Part shown: piece by piece, positions 36,652 to 47,341 of the stretch
Position numbering within the stretch: the first letter of the stretch is position 1
Layout: each line of letters begins with the position of its first letter
Assembly (NCBI GenBank): GCA_024711345.1
Contig: JANJTA010000014.1
Coordinates: 1-64,000, forward strand
Reading direction: 5' to 3'
Source of the DNA: Rhodanobacter sp.
GTDB taxonomy: Bacteria > Pseudomonadota > Gammaproteobacteria > Xanthomonadales > Rhodanobacteraceae
DNA length: 64,000 nucleotides
Program-made: the position numbers and the translations under genes
The notes under the pieces: generated by a model
Told to the model about the DNA's origin: nothing
Databases searched by the model: none
The model's input: the letters and a program-made list of their open reading frames with translations, nothing else

Positions 36652-39509
36652 AGGGCGCCCGCACTCGGGCCAAACGTGAAACCCAGCGCCTCGGTGACCT
36701 GACGCACGCTGCCGCACAGCTGCTCCAGCGCCGCATCGCGCGGGGCGATGCGCGGGCGCAAGTCGAGCGTGCAGGCCAGCGCGCGGCGCAGCAGTTCGGC
36801 GTGGGCCGCGGCGAGGGCAGCGGCCTGCCGGTCGTCGAGCAGCCCGGCCACGCGGCAGGCTTCGATCAACCCGGCATTCGCGGTGACGCCGAGCAGGCCC
36901 GGCTGTTCGGCCGCGTGCGCCAGTACCAGCCCCTGCAGCGCGAACTCGATGTCGAGCAGGCCGCCGTGGCCTTGCTTGAGGTCGAGCCGGCCTTCGTCGG
37001 AGCGGTCGCGCTCGGCGCGCCAGCGCGCGCGCATGCCGGCCACCTCGGCCAGCACGGTGGCGCGTTCGCGCGGCACCGCCAGGACCGTGCGGCGCACCGC
37101 GGCCAGCTCGGCGTTGAGCGCCGCGTCGCCGGCCACCGGCCGCGCGCGCAGCAGCGCTTGGTGCTCCCACGTCCACGCGCGGCTCTGCTGGTAGGCCACG
37201 AACGCATCGAGGCTGCTGACCAGCAGGCCCTTGGAGCCGTCCGGGCGCAGGCGCGTGTCGACTTCGTACAGGCGCCCGCCGCGGGTCAGCACGGTGAGCC
37301 AGTTCATCACCCGCTGGGCGAGGCGCTGGTACCAGCGCGAGCCCTCGATCGGCCGCGCGCCGTCGCTCAGCGCCTGCGCGCGGCGGCCGTCGTAGACGAA
37401 CACCAGGTCGAGGTCGGAAGCGAAGCCGAGTTCCTCGCCGCCGAGGCTGCCGTAGCCCAGCACGGAAAACCCGGAGCCTACTCCCGGCAGGCGGCCGTGC
37501 TGGGCGACCAGCTCGCGCTCGGCCAGCGCCAGCACCGCGCCCACCACCGACTCGGCCAGCGCGGCGAGCCGCCGCGCGGTGGCCACCGCGTCGGCGCGGC
37601 CGTCGTTGAAGGCCAGGCCGAGGCGGAATGCGGTGGAGGCCTTGAACTCGTTGATCCGTTCCAGTTCCGCCTCGGCCTCGCGCTCCTCCAGCGTGCCCAG
37701 CACGCGCGCGATCTCGGCGGTGATGTCGGCGCGCTTCAGCGGCAACTCGTCGATGCGCGGGTCGAGCACGTCGTCCAGCAGCAGCGGTTGCGCGATCACC
37801 CGCTCGGCCAGGAACGCGCTGTCGGCGAACAGCCGCACCAGCCGCCGCCGCGCCGCCGGCTGCTCCTCCAGCAGCGCGAGATAGGACGAGCGCCGCGCCA
37901 CCGCCTGCATCAGCCGGCACAGCCGCAGCAGGCTGGCCACCGGCGCGGCGGTGGCGCGCGCGGCGTCGAACAGCTGCGGCATCAGGTGGTCGAGCCGCTC
38001 GCGCGAGCGTGGCGACATCGCACGCACCGGCGCGGCCTGCGGCAATTTCAGCAGTGCATCCGCCAGTTCGTCGCCGGGCGCGAAACCGGAAGCTTCCAGC
38101 GTGGCGGCATCCAGCGATTCGTCGCAGGCGCGCTGCCACAGCAACTTGTCGGCCGCCGGCACGCGGGCGGCGCGGCCACCCTGCGGCATCAACACCGCGG
38201 CGAATTCCTCGCTGACGTTGGCGCGCTGCCGGGCCAGCGCGGCGTGCAGGCTGTCCCAGTCAGGGTAGTCGAGGCCGCGTGCGATGCGCTCGCGGCTCAG
38301 CGCGTCGGCGGGCACGTCGTGGGTCTGCGCGTCGCGCAGCATCTGCACGCGGTTCTCGACCCGGCGCAGCAGCACGTACGCCTCGCGCAGCATGCGCGCG
38401 CGCGCCGCGCCGATGTGGCCGCGCGCCTCGCACGCAGTCAGCGCGCCGAGCAGGCCGCGCACGCGCAAGCTGGGCTCGCGGCCGCCGCGGATCAGCTGGG
38501 TCAGCTGCACGATGAACTCGATCTCGCGGATGCCGCCGGCGCCGAGCTTGAGGTTGTCGGCCAGGTCCTTGCGCGCCACCTCGGCGTCGATCAGCGCCTT
38601 CATCTCGCGCAGACCGGCGAACGCGGTGTAGTCGAGGTACTTGCGGTAGACGAACGGGCGCAGCAGCTCCTGCAGCTGCTTGCCGGCGGCGCGGTCGCCG
38701 GCCACCGGGCGCGCCTTGATCCAGGCGTAGCGTTCCCAGTCGCGGCCTTCGCTCTGGTAGTACTGCTCCATCGCGGCGAACGACAGCGCCAGCCGCCCGG
38801 CGTTGCCGAACGGGCGCAGGCGCAGGTCGACCCGTGCGCAGATGCCGTCCATGGTGGGTTCGTTCAGCAGGCGCACCAGCTGGCGGCCGAGCCGCACGAA
38901 GTATTCGCTGTTGTCCAGCACCCGCGCGCCATCGCTGTGGCCACCCTGCGGGTAGGCGAACACCAGGTCGATGTCGGAGGAGAAGTTCAGCTCGCTGCCG
39001 CCGAGCTTGCCGAAACCGATCACCAGCAGCCGCTGCAGCGCGCCGTCGTGGCCGCGGCTGGCGCCGTAGCGCGCGGCCAGCGCCTGCTCGGACCAACCCA
39101 GCGCCCGTTCGAGCAGCGCCTCGTACAGCACGCTGGTGGCCGACAGCGTCTCCGGCAGCTCGTCCAGGCCGTTGACGTCGCGGAACACCAGCCGCAGCGC
39201 CTCGGCATGGCGGAAGCGGCGCAGCGCGGTCATGCAGGCAGCCTCGTCCGCCGGCAGCTTCAACGCGTCGATGCGTGCGCCGGCGTCGCTGCCCGAGCGC
39301 AGCCGCTCCAGCCCGGCCGGCGAGAGCAGCGGCGGCTGGCGGCACCACACGTCGAAGGCGAAATCGCTGGCCAGCAGGGTGCGGCGGATGCGCTCGGCCA
39401 CGCCGGCGTCGTCGTGCAGCGGTACGCCGGCGGCGCGGCAACGGGCGACCAGCTCGGCGTAGCGGTCGTCGATCAGCGCCTGCAGCGCGGCGGACTCGGG
39501 ATGGCTCAT
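36642..39509 (-). CDS. glnE: glutamine synthetase adenylyltransferase/adenylyl-removing enzyme
   Basis: A 955-residue bifunctional enzyme that adenylylates (inactivates) and deadenylylates glutamine synthetase in response to PII and glutamine. Two nucleotidyltransferase domains are visible: the N-terminal, adenylyl-removing one with GGSELNFSSDIDLVF (about 165-180) and the C-terminal transferase one with GGEELGFASDLDLVFVYD (about 685-702). A PII-uridylyl-transferase-like helical domain follows each. Start at 39509; a CACAAT -10-like hexamer ends six bases before this ATG. It stands alone, convergent with the ELM1-like gene. Confidence 0.96.
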   Translation of the reverse strand: MSHPESAALQALIDDRYAELVARCRAAGVPLHDDAGVAERIRRTLLASDFAFDVWCRQPPLLSPAGLERLRSGSDAGARIDALKLPADEAACMTALRRFRHAEALRLVFRDVNGLDELPETLSATSVLYEALLERALGWSEQALAARYGASRGHDGALQRLLVIGFGKLGGSELNFSSDIDLVFAYPQGGHSDGARVLDNSEYFVRLGRQLVRLLNEPTMDGICARVDLRLRPFGNAGRLALSFAAMEQYYQSEGRDWERYAWIKARPVAGDRAAGKQLQELLRPFVYRKYLDYTAFAGLREMKALIDAEVARKDLADNLKLGAGGIREIEFIVQLTQLIRGGREPSLRVRGLLGALTACEARGHIGAARARMLREAYVLLRRVENRVQMLRDAQTHDVPADALSRERIARGLDYPDWDSLHAALARQRANVSEEFAAVLMPQGGRAARVPAADKLLWQRACDESLDAATLEASGFAPGDELADALLKLPQAAPVRAMSPRSRERLDHLMPQLFDAARATAAPVASLLRLCRLMQAVARRSSYLALLEEQPAARRRLVRLFADSAFLAERVIAQPLLLDDVLDPRIDELPLKRADITAEIARVLGTLEEREAEAELERINEFKASTAFRLGLAFNDGRADAVATARRLAALAESVVGAVLALAERELVAQHGRLPGVGSGFSVLGYGSLGGEELGFASDLDLVFVYDGRRAQALSDGARPIEGSRWYQRLAQRVMNWLTVLTRGGRLYEVDTRLRPDGSKGLLVSSLDAFVAYQQSRAWTWEHQALLRARPVAGDAALNAELAAVRRTVLAVPRERATVLAEVAGMRARWRAERDRSDEGRLDLKQGHGGLLDIEFALQGLVLAHAAEQPGLLGVTANAGLIEACRVAGLLDDRQAAALAAAHAELLRRALACTLDLRPRIAPRDAALEQLCGSVRQVTEALGFTFGPSAGALQG

Positions 39510-39615
39510 CCGTTCATTGTGCCGCACGCGGGGCACTCGCCGGCGCCTACCCGCGGTTCATGCAAATGCCGCTACATTCACCCGTCCAGACCATGACAGC
39601 AAACGCAGGACTGCC

Positions 39616-41499
39616 ATGCCCTTGAACCCCGCCCCTCCAGTGGCACGCTGGCGCGCCGTCGTTCCCCGCGTCGTGCTGCTGCTGCTGGCGCTGGCCTTCG
39701 TGCTGCTGACCGGGCTGCTGGACGGTGGCGTCGGGGTCACCCCGCTGCGCCTGTTCGACCAGGCGCGCTACCCGCTGGCCAATGCCTGGCCGGGGCTGCT
39801 GCTGGCCGGCCTGCTGCTGGCGATCAGCCGGCGCGCGCTGCTGTCGTTCGCGCTGGCGTTCCTGCTGCAGGGGCTGCTGTACGCGGTGAACGTGCTGAAG
39901 GTGGCGAACCTCGGCACGCCGCTGCTGCCCGACGATTTCCGCATCGTCGGCCAGTTGCACAAGGGCGGCATGCACATCCTCTCCGGCTACCTGCCGCACA
40001 GCCCGTGGCCGTACCTGGGCCTGCTCGCCGCCCTGGCGCTGATCGTCGCGGCGTGGCGGCTGGAGCCGCCGCTGTTCGCGCACCGCACGCGCGGCGCGCG
40101 GCTGGTCGGCGGCGGCGTGCTGGCGCTGGCGCTGGCCAGCCTGCTGCTCGGCCTGCCTGCCTGGGCCAAGGTCTACAACGGCAGGACGCTGTGGCTCGAA
40201 CCGTGGTCGGCGATCTCCACCACCGCCCATTCCGGCCTGGTCAGCGCGCTGATGCTGTTCCATCTCGAATACAACAAGGGCGAGCGCAAGCCCGACCGCG
40301 CTGCGGCGGCCAGGCTGATCGAGCAGTCCACCCCCGCGCTGCTGCAGTCGATGCAGGTGCCGACCGCCGGCGAGCTGCCCGACATCGTGGTGGTGCAGAG
40401 CGAATCGTTCTTCGACCCGCGCATCATGCGCGGCTACGAAGGCAGCAATTTCACGCCGAACCTGCGCCGGCTCGCCGCGCACGGCAGCAGCGGCAAGCTG
40501 CACGTGCCCACCTTCGGCGGCGGCACCATCCGCACCGAGTTCGAGGTGCTCACCGGCTTGTCGCTGCGCTACTTCGACAACCTGCAGTTCCCCTACCTGC
40601 AGATGAGCCACAAGGCGCTGCCGGGGCTGGTGCGCACGCTGAGCCGGCATGGCTACCGCACGACCGCGCTGCACGGCAACGACCCGGCGTTCTGGAACCG
40701 CACCACCGCCTTCAAGGCGATCGGCTTCGACCGCTTCGTCTCGCAGTCCTCGTTCCCGCCCACGGCGACGAACGACGGCCAGTACATGGCCGACAGCGCG
40801 ATGACCGACGAGATCATGGTCCAGCTGCAGGACGATGGCCCGCCGCAGTTCATCTTCGCCATCAGCATCGAGGCGCACGGCCCGTATGACATCGAGCCCG
40901 CCCACGTCGCCGAGCGCGACGCGATCCCGGTGCCCGAAGGCATCACCGGCCGGGACAAGCTGGAGCTGCAGACCTACCTCTACCACCTGAAGCATGCCGA
41001 CGCCGAACTCGGCCGGCTGGCGAAACTGCTGGCCAGGCGCCAGCGGCCCAGCGTGCTGCTGTTCTACGGCGACCACCTGCCGGCGCTCAGCAACAGCTAC
41101 CAGACCACCGGTTTCGTCGACGGCGGCGACATGCTGGGCCAGGCCGGCGTGTGGCTGCTGATCGATCCGCAGCACCCGGGCAAGCGCAGCAAGGTCGACA
41201 CCGCCGCCTGGCTGCTGCCCGGCAAGCTGCTGGCCCACGTCGGCATCCGCGACGACCCGTACTTCGCGCTGACCGAGCTGGTCGGCCCGCAGCTGGCGGC
41301 GTTGACCGAAGCCCCCGGCGCGCCGCCGCTGTCCGAGGGGGACGCACAGCAGCAACTCGACCAGGCCATGGCCAGCGTCGACCAGCTGCGCATGAAGGGC
41401 AAGCTGGACAAGATGCTGCCGCAGCCGCCGGCGGCGGCGCCCGCTGCCCTCGCCCACCACGATGCGGTGCCGGCGGTGCCCGCCGCCGCCGCGCGCTGA
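39616..41499 (+). CDS. LTA synthase family sulfatase/phosphoglycerol transferase
   Basis: A 627-residue inner-membrane protein. About five membrane segments (residues 15-190) precede an extracellular alkaline-phosphatase-fold domain. Metal and catalytic features: VVVQSESFFD (metal Glu), the nucleophile Thr in FGGGTIRTEFEVLTG, LFYGDHLP (metal Asp-His). In gram-negative bacteria such enzymes (OpgB-type, or LPS/lipid A modifiers) transfer phosphoglycerol or phosphoethanolamine to glycans. The C-terminus (about 590-627) is an Ala/Pro-rich tail. It faces away from glnE with about 106 bp between them. Confidence 0.9.
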   Translation: MPLNPAPPVARWRAVVPRVVLLLLALAFVLLTGLLDGGVGVTPLRLFDQARYPLANAWPGLLLAGLLLAISRRALLSFALAFLLQGLLYAVNVLKVANLGTPLLPDDFRIVGQLHKGGMHILSGYLPHSPWPYLGLLAALALIVAAWRLEPPLFAHRTRGARLVGGGVLALALASLLLGLPAWAKVYNGRTLWLEPWSAISTTAHSGLVSALMLFHLEYNKGERKPDRAAAARLIEQSTPALLQSMQVPTAGELPDIVVVQSESFFDPRIMRGYEGSNFTPNLRRLAAHGSSGKLHVPTFGGGTIRTEFEVLTGLSLRYFDNLQFPYLQMSHKALPGLVRTLSRHGYRTTALHGNDPAFWNRTTAFKAIGFDRFVSQSSFPPTATNDGQYMADSAMTDEIMVQLQDDGPPQFIFAISIEAHGPYDIEPAHVAERDAIPVPEGITGRDKLELQTYLYHLKHADAELGRLAKLLARRQRPSVLLFYGDHLPALSNSYQTTGFVDGGDMLGQAGVWLLIDPQHPGKRSKVDTAAWLLPGKLLAHVGIRDDPYFALTELVGPQLAALTEAPGAPPLSEGDAQQQLDQAMASVDQLRMKGKLDKMLPQPPAAAPAALAHHDAVPAVPAAAAR

Positions 41500-41670
41500 C
41501 GCGCACGCCCCGGCTGGCGCCAGGCTCGCCGTTCAGCGAACTGTCGGAAAGCTGAAGGCCGCCACCGCGCGTTCAGATCACAGTCGGCTCGCAGTGCCTA
41601 GGTTCGACGCGTCCGCCAGGCGCCGTGCAGGGGAGCCTGGCGGCATTCACCCACCATGGAGGCTCATCTC

Positions 41671-42192
41671 ATGCGCAAGACCATGCTTTCGATCCTCGTC
41701 CTCGGCGCCAGCGTCTTCACCGCGAGCGCCTTCGCCCAAGCCCATCTTGGCGGCGCCGCCCAGCTCGGCGGCGGCGCCCACGTTGGCGCCAGCGCGCCGA
41801 CCGCCATGCACGCCGTCGACCAGACCGCCATGCAGACGCAGCGGAGCCTGCAGCGCACCGATTCGCACGTAAAGCACCACAGCCGCAAGATCCGCTCGAC
41901 CGTCAACGACCACGCCAATGCCAACGCGAACGCGCATGCCAGCGGCGCCATCGGCGTCGGCGATTCGCACGCCCATGCCAACGTCGATGCCGGCGCCGGC
42001 CTCGACACCGCCGCCAGCGCCGGCAAGGCCGGTGCGATGGGCCAGGGCGTGGGTGGCGAGGTGCGCGACGCAGCGCACACGGCGATCCAGTCCACCGACC
42101 GTGCCGCCGGCTCGGTCGGTGACGCGGTGCAGGGCGTCAACGCCAGCGGCAACGCCCAGGTCAGCGGCAACGCGAGCAGCCGCGGCCACTGA
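41671..42192 (+). CDS. secreted low-complexity Ala/Gly/His-rich protein, unknown function
   Basis: A 173-residue exported protein. A signal peptide (MRKTMLSILVLGASVFTASAFA) is followed by a mature part rich in Ala, Gly, His, Asn and Ser with repeats such as NANANAHA and GNAQVSGNASS. I recognise no domain. The ATG at 41671 is chosen because GGAGG stands 8 bases before it; an in-frame ATG at 41656 overlaps that site. It is followed by a strong terminator and is probably a monocistronic envelope or stress-related protein. Confidence 0.75.
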   Translation: MRKTMLSILVLGASVFTASAFAQAHLGGAAQLGGGAHVGASAPTAMHAVDQTAMQTQRSLQRTDSHVKHHSRKIRSTVNDHANANANAHASGAIGVGDSHAHANVDAGAGLDTAASAGKAGAMGQGVGGEVRDAAHTAIQSTDRAAGSVGDAVQGVNASGNAQVSGNASSRGH

Positions 42193-42214
42193 GGCCTTCA
42201 TCGACGCGATCCTG

Positions 42215-42250
42215 CGAAGCCCCGGGAGGCAACTCCCGGGGCTTCGTTTC
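42215..42250 (+). terminator. terminator after secreted low-complexity protein
   Basis: Perfect 14-bp stem CGAAGCCCCGGGAG-gcaa-CTCCCGGGGCTTCG (42215-42246) followed by TTTC. Confidence 0.85.
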
Positions 42251-42330
42251 GGAGGCCAACCCCAACGGCGCAGCGAACATGCTTGCTGCATGCAACGACA
42301 TGCCGCGCAGGAGCACCCGCAACGCGACCA

Positions 42331-42359
42331 AAGAAAAACCCCGCCGGAGCGGGGTTTTC
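42331..42359 (-). terminator. groESL operon terminator
   Basis: GAAAAACCCCGC-cgga-GCGGGGTTTTC (42333-42359). Read on the minus strand the stem ends in a TTTTTCTTT run, so it terminates groEL transcription. Confidence 0.85.
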
Positions 42360-42450
42360 GTGTTGCCCTGGATTTCCCGCGCGTTGAGCGGCAGCCTTGC
42401 CGCTCGAACGCGCCGAGTTGATCCATCGCCGCGCAGCGGCGAGGGATAAC

Positions 42451-44488
<2,038 letters not shown>

Positions 44489-44553
44489 GGAGGACTCCAG
44501 CTGACTTGAGTTGTTGATGGACAAGGCTTTCAAGACCCGGACCGGCGATCTTG

Positions 44554-44580
44554 TTAGCACTCGAAGTGGATGAGTGCCAA
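44554..44580. promoter_or_regulatory. CIRCE operator (HrcA binding site)
   Basis: TTAGCACTC-N9-GAGTGCCAA matches the CIRCE consensus (TTAGCACTC-N9-GAGTGCTAA) in 17 of 18 positions. It lies 66-92 bp before groES; a TTGGCA -35-like hexamer on the minus strand overlaps one arm. This implies HrcA control of groESL; hrcA is not in the window. Confidence 0.93.
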
Positions 44581-44724
44581 TTTTACGGGTATGCGACCCC
44601 GCTGCAAGAGCTGGGCGAACGGGGAATGCAACAGCTTATTGGGCGGGCCGGACTCCGTTTCAAGGGCTGGCCGCCAAATCGCCATGGCCACGCACCATCG
44701 GCGCGACCCGGGTACGCTTCGGGC

Positions 44725-45069
44725 ATGACCGATCCCGCCGCCGTGCTGCTCTGCTATTGCACCTGCCCCGATGCCGCCAGCGCACAGGCCATCGCCGAGG
44801 CGCTGGTCGGCGAACGGCTGGCCGCCTGCGTCAACCGCCTGCCCGGCATGCACTCCACCTATCGCTGGCAGGGCGCAGTGAGCCAGGACCGCGAGGAACT
44901 GCTGCTGATCAAGACCACCGCCGCCCGTTTCGACGCGTTGCAAACCCGCCTGCTCGAACTGCACCCGTACGAGCTGCCCGAGCTGGTCGCGGTGCCGGTG
45001 GCACGCGGCCACGCGGCCTACCTGGACTGGGTGCGCGCGGCGACCGGCGAGGCGCCGCAAGACTGCTGA
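44725..45069 (+). CDS. cutA: divalent-cation tolerance protein CutA
   Basis: A 114-residue CutA1-type trimeric protein, historically linked to copper tolerance but of uncertain function. Family landmarks: the opening LLCYCTCPDAASAQAIAEAL, ERLAACVNRLPGMHSTYRWQG and the closing YELPELVAVPVARGHAAYLDWV. A TACGCT -10-like hexamer ends six bases before the ATG, so the transcript may be leaderless. It is divergent from groES; such groES/cutA adjacency is common in proteobacteria. Confidence 0.92.
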   Translation: MTDPAAVLLCYCTCPDAASAQAIAEALVGERLAACVNRLPGMHSTYRWQGAVSQDREELLLIKTTAARFDALQTRLLELHPYELPELVAVPVARGHAAYLDWVRAATGEAPQDC

Positions 45070-45128
45070 CAGTGGTTGGCAGTGGCAGGGCGTCACACTG
45101 CGTGCTTGCCCACTGCGCCTCTCCCAAG

Positions 45129-46025
45129 ATGAAAAAGATCGACTACGCCGTGCTGTTGTCGCTGGGCGCCCTGTGGGGCGGCTCGTTCCTGTTCATGCGG
45201 ATGGGCGCCGGCGCCTTCGGCGCGCTGCCGCTGGCCGGGCTGCGCGCGATCGGCGCGGCGCTTTGCTTCCTGCCGCTGCTGGCCTCGCGCGCGCGGCTCG
45301 CCGAATGGCGCGCGCACTGGTGGCCGATCGCGGTGGTCGGGCTGACCAACTCGGCGCTGCCATTCGTGCTGTTCACCTTTGCCACGCGCAGCCTGCCGGC
45401 CGGACTGGCCTCGATCATCGACGGCATGACGCCGATGTTCGCCGCGCTGATCGGCTGGCTGTGGCTGGGCCAGCGGCTGGACGCCTGGCGCGGCGCCGGG
45501 CTGGCGACCGGCTTCGCCGGCGTGGTCTGGCTGGCCGAGGGCAGCCTCGCGCTGGGGCCGGGCGCGGGCGCCGCGCTGCTGGCCGGCGTCGCCGCCACCG
45601 CGCTGTACGGCTACGCGGTGCATTACACCCACCTTCGCCTGACCGGGGTGACGCCACTGGTGGTGACGGTGGGCAGTCACATGGTCGCCGCGCTGCTGCT
45701 GCTGCCGACCACGCTGCTGGCGTGGCCCACGCAGCCGCCGCCGCTGCAGGCCTGGCTGGCCGCCGCGGGGCTGGCGGTGCTGTGCACGGCGCTGGCCTAC
45801 GTGCTGTTCTTCTGGGTGCTGGCGCGGGTCGGCGCGACGCGGATCATGGTGATCCCCTACCTGATTCCCGCGTTCGGCGTGCTGTGGGGCGCGCTGCTGC
45901 TGGACGAGCCGGTGAGCGCCCGCCTGCTCGGCGGCTGCGCGGTGATCCTGCTGGGCACCGCGCTCACCACCGGTTTGATCGGCGGCAGTCGGCGCCACCC
46001 GACGCTCGCCGCCGAGGAGCGCTGA
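45129..46025 (+). CDS. EamA/DMT family transporter
   Basis: A 298-residue drug/metabolite transporter with ten predicted membrane helices in two EamA repeats (about 1-135 and 145-285). The motif ALWGGSFLFMRMG near the N-terminus is characteristic. Exporters of this group move amino acids, nucleosides or toxic metabolites; no substrate can be assigned. It starts 60 bp after cutA on the same strand and ends 21 bp from the convergent TlpA-like gene. Confidence 0.9.
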   Translation: MKKIDYAVLLSLGALWGGSFLFMRMGAGAFGALPLAGLRAIGAALCFLPLLASRARLAEWRAHWWPIAVVGLTNSALPFVLFTFATRSLPAGLASIIDGMTPMFAALIGWLWLGQRLDAWRGAGLATGFAGVVWLAEGSLALGPGAGAALLAGVAATALYGYAVHYTHLRLTGVTPLVVTVGSHMVAALLLLPTTLLAWPTQPPPLQAWLAAAGLAVLCTALAYVLFFWVLARVGATRIMVIPYLIPAFGVLWGALLLDEPVSARLLGGCAVILLGTALTTGLIGGSRRHPTLAAEER

Positions 46026-46046
46026 ACCGCGCCCCCGCGCGGCGCA

Positions 46047-47078
46047 TCACGGCGAACGGCCCGCGGCGAGCAGCGGACGCACGGCGCCGGCCAGGTCCGC
46101 CGGAGCAACGAGTCGGCGCACGACTCGCCCCTGCGCATCGGCCAGCAGCACGGTGGGCACCCGCATCACGCCGAAGCGGCGAAACAGCGCGCCATCGGCA
46201 TCCAGCGCGAGCGGCATGCCGACACGGTGCTCGTCGCGCCAACGCACCAGGTCGTCACGATTGGCCCACAGCCCCGAGCTGATGCCGATCCAGCGCACCG
46301 ACCCGCGCCGCGACAGGGCCGTCATCTGCTCGCGCACAGCGCGGCAGCGAGCGGCCAGCACGGGCCGGCTGTCGGCCAGGTACGACTCGCACCACGGCGA
46401 GAGGAAAACCAGCACGGTCGGCCGCCGGTCGGCGGTATCAGCCAGGCGGAACGCGGCGCCGTCCAGGGTGGTCAGCTGCAGCGCCGGCAGGCGTCCGCCC
46501 ACCGCGACCGCTGACGGCGGCGGTGGCGCCTTGGCGCCGGCGGCGACCGGCCGGGCAGGCGCCTGGCGCGCCGCCTGCAGGGCGGCATCGAGCCTTGCAT
46601 CGGCCATGTGCCCCACGTAGGCGATGCGCCCGTCACGGCCGATCACCACGTGCTGCGGCGTCACCCGCAGGTTGAACGCCGCGCCCAGCGTGCCGTCCGC
46701 GTCGAACACGATCGGCATCTTCAACCCCGCCTTGCGGCGGTACCTGCGCACCGCGTCCACGCTGTCGTCGAAGCCGACGTCGATCGCGATCACCGCCAGC
46801 TCCGGGCCGGCCTGCTCGAACGTGCGCTCCAGGTGCGGCATCTGCTCGCGGCAAGGCACGCACCAGGTGGCCCAGAACTTCAGATAGACGGCTTTGCGGC
46901 CATACAACCCCGCCAGGTCGATGACCTTGCCGTCGATCGTCTTCAGCGTCAGCGGTGGCGCGGGCGAACCCACCAGGCCGCGCCCGGCCGCCTCCGCCCG
47001 CTGTTGGCCGGTTTCGGCCCGCGAGGGCGCGCACGCCCACGGCAACAGCAACAGCAGCAACACGGCAAAACGGTTCAC
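46047..47078 (-). CDS. tandem thioredoxin-like (TlpA-type) protein
   Basis: A 343-residue exported protein with two TlpA/AhpC-type thioredoxin-like domains. The first (about 38-170) has an intact redox pair in FWATWCVPC (C73, C76). The second (about 195-340) has LSPWCESY, with one cysteine (C230) and a tyrosine where the resolving cysteine should be. A proline-rich linker (APPPPSA) joins them. The start is GTG at 47078, with GGAGA upstream, giving a hydrophobic signal sequence (VNRFAVLLLLLLPWACAPSRA). It is divergent from dsbD and near tlpA, so it probably takes part in periplasmic disulfide exchange. Confidence 0.82.
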   Translation of the reverse strand: MNRFAVLLLLLLPWACAPSRAETGQQRAEAAGRGLVGSPAPPLTLKTIDGKVIDLAGLYGRKAVYLKFWATWCVPCREQMPHLERTFEQAGPELAVIAIDVGFDDSVDAVRRYRRKAGLKMPIVFDADGTLGAAFNLRVTPQHVVIGRDGRIAYVGHMADARLDAALQAARQAPARPVAAGAKAPPPPSAVAVGGRLPALQLTTLDGAAFRLADTADRRPTVLVFLSPWCESYLADSRPVLAARCRAVREQMTALSRRGSVRWIGISSGLWANRDDLVRWRDEHRVGMPLALDADGALFRRFGVMRVPTVLLADAQGRVVRRLVAPADLAGAVRPLLAAGRSP

Positions 47079-47341
47079 GGCAGTCTCCACGAGCGGGGTG
47101 CTGCATGCTCGCGGTTCTGCCGCGGCGCCAGAAGAGCCACTTCGTGGCAAAACGGGGGAGCCACGCCGAAAGTGGACCGGCGAAATTGGCCGCATGTGGT
47201 CCTCGCGCCGCGTCACGGCCACGCCTACCCTGCGTCCGGCGTCCGGCGGAAGACACGAGGCCGCAGCCGGCGAACCCGCCCATCCGCTGGGTCATAATGT
47301 CCACCTGCCTGTCCCCACGGGCCCAAGTTGCTGGAGTCGTG

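Noticed and set aside
46955..47341. Upstream extension of dsbD
   Set aside because: It overlaps the divergent TlpA-like gene; the signal peptide starts at 47342.
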